Below are positions 1 to 11,331 of a DNA stretch of 64,000 bases, one piece after another (position 1 is the stretch's first letter; the number at the start of each line of letters is the position of its first letter). The translations under genes were made by a program, and so were the position numbers. The stretch covers positions 3,467,501-3,531,500 of the forward strand of contig JANTQA010000036.1 of assembly GCA_027625915.1 (NCBI GenBank). Direction: 5' to 3'. Source of the stretch: Anaeramoeba flamelloides. Taxonomy: Eukaryota > Metamonada > Anaeramoebidae. The notes below the pieces were generated by a model. That model was not told the origin of the DNA and searched no databases. It saw nothing but the letters and a program-made list of their open reading frames with translations.

Positions 1-928
1 AAGTAAGGAAAGTAAAATAATTTCTCGTTTAAAATTCAAAGACCAATATCTTTCAAATCATCAAATTTTGGTCTGCTATATTATTCATTTAATTAGTTAA
101 GTATCTTACTCTTTTGTAAATCTACCCAATGTTGAATTTGGTTATCGTTGAAAGTTTTAAAATTTCATGGATTGTAAACCTTAAACAATAGCAATAAACA
201 AAAAGGGTAAAAATAAAACATTTTATCGATCCTGTTTTTGATTTATTTTCCACGAAATTGATAATAAAATAAAATATTTCATCCGATAAATCGGAGTCTG
301 CAAAGATCCTTAACTGTTAGTTATTGGGTTTCATAAGGTATTTCACATTATTAGATCTATTGAAAATTTTAATCAAGAAAAAGACATTTCAAACATGCAG
401 ATTAAATTTGACGATTTAAAATTTAAAATTTCAGAAGCTTCAGTCCTGAATAGTTTTGTTAAGGTTTGTATCTTAAAAATATCTTATATTTTGATCAAAG
501 TAATTTTACATTAAAAAATTCGGATTATTTTAGATATATAATCTAATCTAATTAAATCAAAACAGAGTATGTACTTTTATCATAAACCAAATGTATTTTT
601 TAAATTTATTGAAACTCAAGTATTTGGAATCACTTATAACCTTTGAAATACTGATACACAAAACAGAAAAGTGACTGTCGGTCCTTAAGGATAGAAGTAG
701 AAATAAAAAGATTCTAATCAATATCTATACTTTTTTGGTCACACTTTTCTTTTTGAAAATCAATAATTCTCAACACAACGAAATATAATTTTCATTTTTA
801 TAATTTTCAAAGGCTGAAGACAATGATATTAATCTTTTGAGTAAATTTAAATAATCTTCATACCAAAAAAATCAAATCATTTTTTAACAAAAATCTTATT
901 TAATTTTCTTTAATTGACCAATTAAGAA
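1..928. other. AT-rich flank, no assignable gene
   Basis: Very AT-rich sequence. One short reading frame begins with ATG at 395 and could be a first exon of about 23 codons ending before a GT at about 464, but the donor is not a good GTAAGT type and I found no convincing next exon. Nothing else here can be called. Confidence 0.4.
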
Positions 929-1402
929 ATGTCTGAAAAGTCTGTTTTTTATTTAGTTCGTCCCCAATTTCAAAAGATTCATCAGGTCTGTGGAACAAAC
1001 TTAAAACTCAAAGCTACAAAAAAAGCAACACAAGAAGCCTTAGGTAATTTGAATTATACTTTTCGTTAGAGAATTTAGCATCTTTTTTTTCTTCTTTTTC
1101 CCTCTCACATCAAATTTTTTCTTTTTTTTACAATACAATAGATTTAATTGATCAAATTAATAAGTAAGTTTTCTTCTGTTCGTTGTAAATTTTTTGATAA
1201 ACAACTTATTGAAAAGCATGAAACTTTTTTTTTTTCTTTTTCATTTCTTCTTCAATAACAAAATAATCTTTTTTATGAAAATAGAAAGAAAACTTTTAAT
1301 AATGAAGAAATAACATTAACGATCTATAAGCCATTAAAAAATTCCTTACTATCTGGTGAATTCTCGTTGATACACCCCGCACTCACAATACTTAAGGTAT
1401 AA
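929..1402 (+). CDS. small three-exon protein, possibly histone-fold (H2B-like)
   Basis: I splice this as 929-1043, 1142-1163 and 1285-1402, which gives 84 residues and a TAA stop. The phases agree: exon 1 leaves one base, the 22-base exon 2 leaves two, and exon 3 completes the frame. Donors are GTAATT and GTAAGT, and both acceptors are AATAG. The protein starts MSEKSVFYLVRPQFQKIHQV and has an amphipathic helix around ATKKATQEALDLIDQI. The stretch from QKIHQ to LIDQI lines up in spacing with the histone H2B alpha1-loop-alpha2 region (H after a hydrophobic residue, then G, then KA), and EEITLTIY with SGEF vaguely recalls the H2B C-terminal helices. The loop between helices is much shorter than in real H2B, so the assignment is tentative and it may be an unrelated small protein. 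Confidence 0.4.
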
Positions 1403-2095
1403 CTTTTATTTTTTAGTTAGCGAGAGATCTTCTTTTTTTTTTGATCTTTCTTTTTTTTTGTTCTTTACTTTTTACAAGTTCGTTATTTAATTTTCATAAG
1501 CTCCTTAATTATTGAGATTTTACAACAACAAAAATAGTTTCTAATAACTATAATACGTTCATTTGGATTTATTATTTTAAGACTCTTTATCAATGAATTT
1601 TGAAACACATCAATTTCGTTTTCTTAAATTGGAGAGTTTTGTGTGACTGTACCTGTTTTTGTTAATTTCGGAACAATCTTGATTCAATTTGAAAAATTTG
1701 AATTTATTTCCAAAAATGTCAAATTTAAAAGACACCTTTTTAGAACTAAAATGTTGTTTGGTTGTTTTGTCTTTTCTTTTTTTCTTTTTTCCTTCAAAAA
1801 AATCGAACTTGCTGTTATTTTCCAATTAATAAATGAAAATTTTTTATTTCAATTACCATAATCAACAGTTATTTATTACTGTTACAATCAAATTAGCAGA
1901 GTAAAAATTTAATCTTAGAGTTCAATAAGGAAGTTTCGTTTATTGTCTAAAAAAATCATTTCTAAACGATATTGTAAAGATCTTTGGATTTTCTTCCAAC
2001 TTTTAAATTAGAAAAATATTTTGGGATGTGAACCAAAAATTTTCATTTATTAATTGGAAAATAATAGTAATAAAAACACAAAACAAAATCTTTAA
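1403..2095. other. AT-rich intergenic sequence
   Basis: Open frames exist on both strands at about 1610-1861, but they are complementary to each other, are Phe/Lys-rich and show no domain. I read them as chance frames in biased sequence. No RNA gene was seen. Confidence 0.5.
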
Positions 2096-2097
2096 TA

Positions 2098-2264
2098 CTG
2101 GTATTTGAATTCTAAATAGGGTTAAAAATTTTCACTTGATTTTGCATATTTTTCTTTTATCAATAGGGTTTTCAAATAAGTAGGTTGTAGTTTAAAAACT
2201 CTTTTTGAAAAAGGAAATCGAAAGTGAAGTGAAATTTTTTCCCTATTTAAAATTCAAATACCAG
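2098..2264. mobile_element. MITE family A, copy 1 (TA-flanked)
   Basis: This is a 167-bp foldback element. The left end reads CTGGTATTTGAATTCTAAAT and the right end is its inverted match with one difference; the similarity of the arms runs about 40 bp, through TAGGG and a TTTCACTT motif. TA lies directly outside both ends, as expected for a Tc1/mariner-type target. A second, more diverged copy lies at 57886. It has no coding capacity. Confidence 0.7.
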
Positions 2265-2453
2265 TAACATCAAAATGAAATATTGCATCTTGTATGGCAA
2301 GATCAAAGTGATTTCTGATTGAAAATTATTATGTACAGCTGTTCCAAGGCTACCATAAAATTTTAAATAAAACACAACTGAATTTTCTATTCTTATTTTC
2401 CATTTTCAAAAAATTTGGAAATAAGAGTTATTATTCATAAAAAATTTTTAATA

Positions 2454-2663
2454 AATGAGCTATTATCCAAATTTTTGGAAAATCAAAAAAAAAAATTCAA
2501 GATCCCATGAAACTTAAAAATTATCGGTCCAAAACAGCTCAAAAAAAACACCAATATCTACTAATCTTTAAAAATTTACCTTTTTTGAACTATATTTTCA
2601 GTACTTTAAGAATTTTCAAATTTTTTTTTTTTAATGTTTCAAAAATTTGAATAATAGCTCATT
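2454..2663. mobile_element. small foldback element inside the transposon's left arm
   Basis: The sequence AATGAGCTATTATCCAAATT at the left is matched on the opposite strand by the right end near 2638-2663, about 25 bp with two or three mismatches, enclosing about 160 bp with no coding potential. It resembles the adjoining 115-bp ends in part (an AAATTTTTGGAAAA core), so the two families may be related. A clean target duplication is not seen. Confidence 0.45.
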
Positions 2664-2890
2664 AGAGATTTTACGTAATACAGGTGTGTAAAATGTATTA
2701 CATAAAAACTATTTCATAATAGACATTCTGGAATATATATTCCAGATTTTGAATTCCAAAACCTGTATTCCAAAATATATATTACGGAACAGGAGTTCCA
2801 TAAAAAATGAAAAAAAAAATTAAAAGAAATTATCCTGTGAAAGCTTTTTTATTTTAACTTTTGTTATTTTGGAAGAAGCAGATCAAATTT

Positions 2891-3773
2891 AAAAAAAAAA
2901 GAATTAATTATTTTCAGGTTCAATTTCAATTTCATTATGTGGTCTTCTTAGTGGACGTAAACTAATATCATAATTAGTTAGAGCACAGCAAATCTTAAAT
3001 ATTTTTGAGTAGTCCCCTAAATCCCCCCTATATCGAAAGGATAGAATTTTAAATTTGTTTTTTAATCGACCATATTAATTTTCAATGATAATTCTATCCT
3101 TCGATACCTTTTGGTTATAGAGTTTTTGTTCTTCACTGAGGGGTCGGTTTCTTGCCTTTTTAATGGGTAGTATGGCTAGACAATCATGTTGAATACCAAC
3201 ATAGCCTTTATCACCCATAACTGGATGTATTTGGAATTGTTCAATCATGTTAGACTCTCTCCAAAGAGTAATATCATGGTCTTTTCCAATTTTCCCACAG
3301 TAGACATGCATAACTCTCCCATCAGGGCAGTTGATTATCTGTGATTGTATTACATTGCATCCATGTTTTCCAGAAAACCAATACTTCTGGTTTCTCAAGG
3401 GTCTTTCAATTGGCTGTACTGTAGCATCCACAACAGCCAAGGCATTGGGAAAGTTCGAGAACATAATGTTATTTTCTTCAAGTTGGTCTTTACTATACCA
3501 CTTGATAAAATGTTGTATTAGAGGTTCATAACAATCCTCTAGTGCAATATTGATTAAATTAAAAACTTTTCTCTTGGTAAGGTTATAAGAAATACCAAGT
3601 TCTTCGTAAGTGTGGTATTTTCTGAGCCACACCAACAAAATGTAAAATCTCTCCTTTATTGGGGTCTTGATTTGTCTACCCTTTCTAATTCGACCCAAAG
3701 ATGCTTGACAAATTTCAAAAAGATTATTAAATTCCTCCTCCGAAAAGCCAATAATTTTCTGAGAAAAATTCAT
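2891..3773 (-). pseudogene. IS5/PIF-Harbinger-type DDE transposase with one in-frame stop
   Basis: The first 232 codons (3773 down to 3075, ATG start) encode a DDE_Tnp_4-type transposase. An N-terminal helix-turn-helix includes YHTYEELGISYNLTKRKVFN. The first catalytic Asp lies in AVVDATVQPIERP, the second in GKIGKDHDITLWRESN, followed by the family motif MGDKGYVG. The expected Glu is in RIIIEN. A TAA follows at 3072-3074, and the same frame then continues with YGRLKNKFKILSFRYRGDLG and IFKICCALTNYDISLRPLRR to a final TAA near 2917, which is the normal C-terminus of this family. Thus only a single in-frame stop separates it from a full-length frame of about 285 codons. It lies inside the inverted-repeat element described separately and is probably inactive, but young compared with the LINEs nearby. 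Confidence 0.8.
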
Positions 3774-4232
3774 TAGGTTAAAAAATAAAATTTTTTTGAG
3801 ATAAAAATTTTATGATCATTTTTTTTTACTCTAAATTTTGTTCAATCTAAAGAACCAGAAATTTCGTAATTTATGTTTCGTAATATAATTTACGAAAAAA
3901 GTGTAACAAAACATAAATTACAAAATTGATATAACGGAACACCAATTACGGAATACAAGTTCCGTATTATAAATAACTAAACAAAAAATAAAAGAGAAAA
4001 AACTTTTCAATTTCTAAACAACCTTTTTCAAAACCAGAGGGCAAATAATTAGAATCCAACCCTAAAAAAATTTTCCAAAAAAACTTATTCCGTAATACAT
4101 ATTACGGAATATCTCTATTTATTAAAAATTTTTTTTGAATAATAACTCTTATTTCCAAATTTTTTGAAAATTTAAAATAAGAATAGAAAACTCAGTTGTG
4201 TTTTATTTAAAATTTTATGGTAGACTTGGAAA

Positions 4233-5231
4233 GACTGTAATTGTCAAGATAATACAAAAAACTTTTACTGTTAATTTTCATTTAATAAATGAACAATTTT
4301 GAATTCAAGTTCTTAAAATATTGTTTCATCAATGTACTGAAATAAACAGAAATAAAACAAAACACCTTCAAGAAACAAAAATTATCACATCTTAATTTGG
4401 TTCTTTCTGGTTGAACTTTGAGAGAAAATTTAAACTTTCTTTTCTAAGAGAATCTCACAGAATAAAAAGAAAAGAGATATCTTTCTGAGAAAAAAATATT
4501 CTGTTTGTTAAATGTCTTCAATTTCAAAATCGAATTTTAGAGCCAAAATATTTTTTTAATATGAATAACCCAACTAATTTTTTGAGATTCTCTTTTGATC
4601 TAAGCTTGGTAACAAACACAAAAATATTGATTATTTTTTTCTTTTATAATTATTGCTGTTAAAATTTATTTAAATAAAATTGAAAAAAAGAAAAGTAAAT
4701 TATTATTTGTAATTGAAAATGAACTATAAATTCATCAAAAATGTTCAAAAAAAATAAATTTTTGCTTTTTTTATATATTCCATTTAAAAGATCTCTTTGA
4801 ATTTTAGATCAAAGAGTCACAAATTTAAAAAAACTTTACACAAACATTTTTCCAATTTCGTAAAAAACGTTAAATCTGGAAAAGCTAATTGTAATTTTCT
4901 CTTATTTAATTTTACAAGTATAAGAAAGTAAAAAACAAAATCTTGACAAATCTCTTTAATACATTCAAATTTGTATTTATAACTAGAAATAGAGAAAATA
5001 TTTGGACAAAGTGCATAAATTGTACTGAATGAAAATTTTGTGGAAAAAAAAACTAGACTTGGAAAAAATTAAATTTAATTATGAGTTATAACCAAAAAAA
5101 TTAAAAGGTTGTTAGAGCCAAAAACACAATTTTAAAACCATTAAATATTGAAAAAAAAGTTAAGCTTCTCAATTTTTTCTTAAAAATACTCAAAAATAGA
5201 ATTTTACTTTTTTCTTTAAAATTTTCTATTT
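4233..5231. other. AT-rich stretch without gene
   Basis: Low-complexity A/T sequence with short oligo-A and oligo-T runs. No coding frame, RNA gene or clear inverted repeat was recognised. Confidence 0.5.
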
Positions 5232-8200
5232 TTTTTTCTCTATTATTGAAGAAGTGCAAATTACACTCAAAATACCCTTATACTTTAATTTCCATTTCAG
5301 AAATTTAAGAGTGGAATCATAGATTTCACGATTATTAATTAATGAAAATAATTTCAAATAATCACAGTTTAAAATTATTTCATTAAGATTTATAACTTTT
5401 TAATTTATTTTGAAATATTAATCTATCTTTTTCATAGGAAGGGTATACCCATAAAAAATGATCAATATTTTCTATAACTTCTTTTTGTTCACTCTTTAAA
5501 CATAAAGGACAAAATTTATTAGAATTTTTATTGGTTACTTCGTATTATCTATTTAAGAAATTAGTAAATATTCTGAATTTTAGAATTGTTGAGCTTGATG
5601 AATAACTTAAGTATTTTTGAGTTTTAAATAAATATTTTTGATTTTAATTATTTTGAAATATTTTAGTGGAGTGTCAGGTCAAGTTCCGTCAAGAATCGTA
5701 GAGTGTCATAGAGTGCCCCCAAGTGCCTAGGTTTTTTTTAATTTGAGAAATAAAAAAAACTAACGATAAGTGTCATCAAGTATTGTCAAGTTCCGAGGTT
5801 TTCTTGAGGTTTTCTGTTTTATTTGTGAAGTGTTCTAGTTTTTTTTGAGTTTTCTATTTATTTGGAAAATCAAAAGATTTTCGTTAGGCTTTTTTGAGTT
5901 TTCTATTTATTTCAAAAAGTAAAAAAAACCTAGAACACTTCACAAATAAAATAGAAAACCTCAAAAAAACCTAGAACACTTTACAAATAAATAGAAAACC
6001 TTGAGAAAACCTAACAATATTCGATTGATTTTCCAAATAAATAGAAAACTCAAAAAAACCGAACGAAAATCCTCTTGATTGTACAAATAATCAGAAACCC
6101 CAAGAAAACCTAACAACATTTCACAAATAAATAGAAAACTCAAAAAAACCTAACGAAAACCCTCTTGATTGTAAAAAAAAAAAAAAAAAAAAAAAACAAC
6201 GACACTTCCAACTAGTAGAATTCAACAACTCTTTATATGCATACTTATATATTTCTTTTTTTAGTTCGATTAAATCTTTAGAATTCCAATTGATTTTATT
6301 ATTTATTCTTTGGTTAAATTTTATTAATTTTTCTAAATTAGGAAGAGATAAATTTCCTAATTTATTTTTGAATTTGTATTTTTTTTTATTTACTAAAATT
6401 AATTTATTTTCAATTTTAAAACAGGTTTTGGAAATAAGAATTGGTGTATTTCTGTTTATTTTACATATTCCAGTAATACACGAATTCATCCAAGAATTTA
6501 AATAATTTTATTGTTTTTATTTCATAATTATATATTTCTAATCCATATGTCAATTGGTTTGTTATAAAAGATTTAAATAATCTAATTTTTAAACTATTGT
6601 TCAGAGGGTTGTTATTGAATAATTGCTTACAGTTGTTATATGTTTCTTTAGATTTTTTTAAATTATAAACTATATGTAGAATTTTATCTAAATATATACC
6701 TAAATATTTAATCTTTTTTAAAACTTTTTATATAAATGTTTTATCTTTATTATGTTTTGATACAAATTGAATAATAATTTCATATATTGAATTTAATTTC
6801 TTTGATTTATTCGCTTTATATTTCATTTTATAATTAAAATTAAATCATCTGCAAACGTTTGACAATGATTTGTTAATGGCATTATTTTTAATAAAATAAA
6901 ATGTGAAATAAGAGCAAATAAAATAGGAGATAATGAATCTCCTTGAAATATACCAAGTCCTTTACCTTGATAATATTTTGATAAAAAATTTTTAATAATT
7001 TCATTTCAAATAAATTTTTTTATTGTTTTTCTTATTATTTTAAAATTGATTGAATCAAAACATTTTGCTATATCATATATCATAATATATGTTTTATCAT
7101 TTTCATTTTCTTTTTTGATTTTATCTTATTATAAATATTTTTGAAATTTAAGAATACAATTCGAGTATCATATTTTTTTCGAACCCCAAATTGGAATTTA
7201 TGAATATATTCACAATAAGGTTCGATTATTTTATATAACATTTTCAGAAATAATCTTCGCAAATCTTAATATAATTGAAATTTTCCTATAATTCAAAAAT
7301 ATACCCCTTCATTTCATTTTTTATGAATAAATAAAAATTGACTTTTTTTAATATATTCAATATTATTCTTATCAGTAGGAGTTAATTAACCAATTTTTAA
7401 ATATATTTTGAATTGTAATAAGATAATTTTTATAATTTATATTTTCATTTTGGTCAAGATTTGGAATGAAGTCATGATAAATAATATATTTTAAATTTTC
7501 AATTTTTTGAAATCCTTTAACAGAGTTATTTTTTTTGAATTTTTAATAGTGTTTTTAATATTTTTCAATAGGAAAAAAATATATCAATTTTAAACTCTTT
7601 TATATTTTTTTTTTTTTGAGATTTTTGATAAAATCTAAAATATTTTGATGCTTGGTTCAATTGAATTTTTTTTTAATATAACCAAAATATTCATCAATCG
7701 TATTTTTATTATTTAAAATCATTTTCATTTTTTTAGACCTTATTAAGTTTATTTTTTTCCAAAAATTTTTGTTTTTAACAAATTCTAAGTTTATTTCATC
7801 TATGAATTTATTCCAAGCTTCTTTATTTATTTTTTTTTGATACGATGACTTAAGTTAGGACTACTTAAAATCTTTTTAATTAATGGTTCGGTTTTATGGC
7901 CATTTTTATTTTCTTTATAAATTATATGTGTATATTTGATAAATTTATTTTTAATATTTTTCATAGAATTAGATATTCAACATAAATTTTTTTTCACAGA
8001 AATAATTAATAAATTCTTTTTTGATAAATATTATAATTATTAATCTTATATATTTATTTTAAATATTCCAGTCTGTTTTTAACATTAATATTATTAATTA
8101 TCATTTTGTGGTCTGATAAATTGTTTTTTATTGATTTTGAAAGATTTTTTTTATTTTTAATATTAATTAAAATATTGTCAATATTATTTGTTCTACTATT

Positions 8201-9560
8201 TGAAGAATTTGGTAAAATTTTATAATTAGCAATATTTTTTTTATAATATTAATAAAATTAAAATCTCCCAAAATAATAGTTTTAAAATTATGATATTGAT
8301 CAATTATTTTTTGTATGATTTTTATTAATTTTTTTTTTTCTATCTTCTCATAAATATAAGATAATAAAAATTATATCCATGAAACGAATTATTTGGATAT
8401 CTTGGTCTGGATAATGAATTTCTGAAATAAAGTTCAAATAAATTTTTTTAAATAATATTTGTAAACCGCCTTTGGCCTTTTTTTTCAATCATAACTATTT
8501 TTAATTATTGTCTCAAAAAAAATAAGATTTGGTTTATTTTTGGTTTTTATTTCTTGAAGAAAACAAATATCTATATCATTATTGACTAAAAAATGATTCC
8601 AAATTTTTTTTTTATCAAAATTATTTAATCTTCTAATATTAAAAGAGGAAAAAATTAATATTAAATTTATTGTTTTATAATTTTTATATTTTCCTTGATT
8701 TCAATTAAATTTTGTAATTAATTTTTATTTTTATTATTTGTATAAATTGTCATATCTTTTGGAATGATTTTAAACTGATTTCTTATTTTTTTAATAATTT
8801 TTAAAATATTTTCATATTTATACGATATTATTATTTTATTAACACCTCTTTTCATTCATTGTAATATAGGATATTTATTGATTAATTTAAAAACTTGTAG
8901 AATTTTTATCAATTTTTCTTTCAAAATTATTTGATTTAAAAATCCCACTTTTTGTAATTTTTTATCAATTTTACAATTATTTTTATGTGGATAATAATTG
9001 TATATTTTATCATCCATTTGAACATCTTTTTGTTTATTTCTAAAAAATAATTTGAAAAAAAAATTTTCAAAAACAATTATTTTGTTTTTATTGATATAAT
9101 AAGAATCATTAATTGAGTTTTGATAAGTGTAATTAAATGAATTTTTGAACCAATAAATAAATTGTATAAAATTAATATTTGATAATTACCAATTTATAAA
9201 TTCATTAAAGTATTATTATTATTATTTTTAAAATTATGTAGTTGGTTTGAAATTCTTTATTTTTGATTGGAATTTATAAATTAAGAATAATTGGGATTTT
9301 TGAAAAATATTTGGGGATACTTTAAAAAATCATTTTGATTCTTATTTTTGTGGGAAAAATTTCTTATATTAATCAAGTAAATATTTATATTATCCTCTAT
9401 AATTGGGTGATTATTCAAATTCAATTCTTTCACTAATTTAACTAAATGATCAATATTGAATTGATCATTTAGTGAAAATTTCCTAATTTTGAAAACTATT
9501 TTTGAACAATCGGAAATTTCAAAGTTTTAAACATGTCCGATAAGGTTCTAACTATTGATA
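5232..9560 (-). mobile_element. LINE-A, long decayed non-LTR retrotransposon (APE type)
   Basis: The element reads on the minus strand. Around 8700-8510 is the start of an APE-type endonuclease, readable as FNIRRLNNFDKKKIW and then DIDICFLQEIKTKNKP. A reverse-transcriptase fragment lies at 7262-7080 (EYIHKFQFGVRKKYDTR). A post-RT segment at 6490-6200 (RINNKINWNSKDLIELKKEI, ELLNSTSWKC) continues after an insertion at 5668-6200. The 3' end at 5232-5270 has the motif GTGCAAATTACACTC next to an A-run (T-run on the plus strand). Sequence from 8720 to 9560 could be an ORF1-like or upstream region. Many stops and shifts show it is dead. Partial 3' copies lie at 22.3, 23.3-24.0, 28.6, 39.8, 46.3-46.9 and 49.2-49.8 kb. 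Confidence 0.75.
5668..6200 (+). mobile_element. palindrome-array element inserted in LINE-A
   Basis: This roughly 530-bp insert splits LINE-A between the codons for STSWKC and the following segment, as shown by comparison with the uninterrupted copy near 49.6 kb. It begins with linker sequence of the type GTGCCCCCAAGTGCCTAGG, contains several palindromic modules (TTTTCTATTTATTTGGAAAA type) separated by CTAACG or CTAGAACACTT linkers, and ends in an A-run at about 6173-6196. The A-run at the right suggests plus-strand retroposition. See the other arrays at 18.2, 23.5, 25.9, 33.1, 43.9, 51.5 and 59.0 kb. Confidence 0.65.
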
Positions 9561-9996
9561 AATTAATTTAATTTTCAAGTTAAATATAAATCCTGTAAAA
9601 TAATTTATTAAAAAAAAAGTATACTAATTGCCTAAAACGAGATTTATTTAAATAAAAATGGTAATAAAAAAAAGAATGATGAATAAATAAATAAAAAAGA
9701 AAAAGAATAATATTCACAAAATAACAAAATTTCAAATCTGAAAAATAATGTATGATATTATTTTCTTTCAATTTTTTTAATGATCTTTCTTTTAAACTCC
9801 TTTCAGGAAATTATTTTGATTTTTTTTTTTTGTTTTTGTTGTTATTTTTTTGTTTTTGTTGTTATTTTTTTCTTTTATTGAAATGAATTCTGTAATCTTT
9901 TACCAAAACTTGTCATTGTGTTATTGAACCTTAAGGACAAATCATATTTTATGATCTTTAAATATTACTTTTATAACTATCAACATATCATAACTC
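9561..9996. other. AT-rich stretch without gene
   Basis: Includes an imperfect direct repeat around 9826-9870 of the type TTTTTTTGTTTTTGTTGTTA. No gene or RNA was recognised. Confidence 0.4.
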
Positions 9997-10702
9997 GTAA
10001 AAATTTTTTCAAAAAAAAAAAATATCTAAATTTTGTATTTTTGAAATACACTCATATAATAAACATTATTATACATAACAATTTTGAAAAAGGTTTACAA
10101 CTTTATTTGATATTAATGGGAATTGAAAAAAAAATGGAAGTTTTTAGTAATATTTTTTTTCATTTTTAATTGTAAAATTTTTGAAATTTTTTATTTGACT
10201 TAGTGGAGAGATTATTTAGATCTATTTTTTTTATAGTCTAAAAAGAATCATATTTTTTCAATTTTCAAATAAAATATTTATTTCAAAAGGTATCGTTAAA
10301 TTAAATTGAAAAAGTCATTTTTTTTATATTTTTGGAATATTTTTTATCATTCTATTTTTTTCTACATGTTTGAGTTTTTATATACATTCCTTGTTTTTTT
10401 CTTCAAATTTTTTTAACATTCATTCTTTTTTCAAGCTTTATGTTCAATCTAAAGTTCGTTCATTTCAACTAATTTCAATAAAAAAATACCCCAAAAATAG
10501 GTTTTTTTTTCAAAAGTTGGTAATTTTAAAAAAGGTGATATTTCGAATCTTAATGAGTATAATAGCTATCTTTTCTTAATTACCTAAAATTATCATAACT
10601 TTTGAAAAAATAATTTATAAAAGATGTATAACTGAAATCCATTATTTAGTTTTGGCTATCTTTAATTTTCAGAATTTATTTTTTCCTTGTAGTGATTTAT
10701 TG
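9997..10702 (+). repeat. dispersed repeat R1, copy 1
   Basis: About 700 bp is shared in the same orientation with 51766-52462, starting at the shared words CTAAATTTTGTATTTTTGAA and ATACACTCATATAATAAACA and ending near CCTTGTAGTG. The copies differ by many substitutions and small gaps. No inverted ends were seen and no preserved protein frame is common to both copies, so the element type is unknown. Confidence 0.65.
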
Positions 10703-10852
10703 GCTTAAAAGAATGTTAAGTCAAGAGTTATCTTGTTAAAATTTATATTTTGTATTTTTTTTTCAAAAATTTTTGTTGTTGGATAAAAACAGAGATTAAT
10801 AGCCAAATTCGAAATTTACCTTGAAAAATAAAAATTTTCCTGTTGCTAGTTC

Positions 10853-10924
10853 TATCCAAATTATTTTTCAATGACAATAAAGTATACTTCAGGCATATTA
10901 GTATACTTGGAAATAATTTGGATA
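10853..10924. repeat. perfect 14-bp inverted repeat with inner palindromes
   Basis: TATCCAAATTATTT at 10853-10866 is the exact reverse complement of 10911-10924. Inside, two copies of AGTATACT (itself palindromic) flank a short centre, so a longer cruciform is possible. It lies about 400 bp upstream of the first recognisable exon of the BIG-type gene. Function unknown. Confidence 0.65.
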
Positions 10925-11331
10925 AACTCAACAGAAATACCATAAAAAAAAAAAAATAGATTTTAAATTTGCCTTTTGTTTTGTACGAAAATACATTCAA
11001 TTTTTTGGATCAAGAAATGTTTTCATTCAAATTCCTAAAAATGAAGCTATATTTTTACTTTTCTTTGACTTGCGTTTAATTGAAATTCTTTTGAATCATT
11101 TTTATTGGTTAATATATTGCATTTAAATTCCTACAGAGCATTAAATATGAATAATCCTTAACAAATAGAAAAAAAAAAAAAACAGTTAAACAACTTTTCA
11201 AAAATTGAAATAAAATATACTTTGTGTCAATTTCTAAAATAATTATCATTTTGTACCTATTTTTTAAACATTCTAATAATTAAATTTTTTTTTTTTTTTT
11301 TTCTTTTCTCAATAATATTTTTATAAAATAG

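Larger units (their letters stand above)
2343..4232. mobile_element. DNA transposon region with long inverted ends
   Basis: Two inverted copies of a roughly 115-bp sequence lie at about 2343-2456 and 4119-4232. Both contain TACCATAAAATTTTAAATAA and AAATTTGGAAATAAGAGTTA, one on each strand. They enclose a DDE transposase gene on the minus strand. Inner sequences at 2690-2800 and 3850-4110 carry many short repeats of the type ATTACGGAA, which could be the transposon's own subterminal repeats. In that case the outer pair may belong to an older foldback element into which the transposon inserted. A target duplication was not clear. Confidence 0.55.

Noticed and set aside
1610-1861. Pair of complementary 71-72 codon frames
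   Set aside because: Mutually antisense and rich in Phe/Lys; no motif supports either.
3072-3074. TAA as a reassigned sense codon
   Set aside because: DENND6, CK2-beta, the phosphatase, the BIG-type gene and the kinase/beta-helix gene all end naturally in TAA, so the TAA in the transposase is best read as a nonsense mutation.
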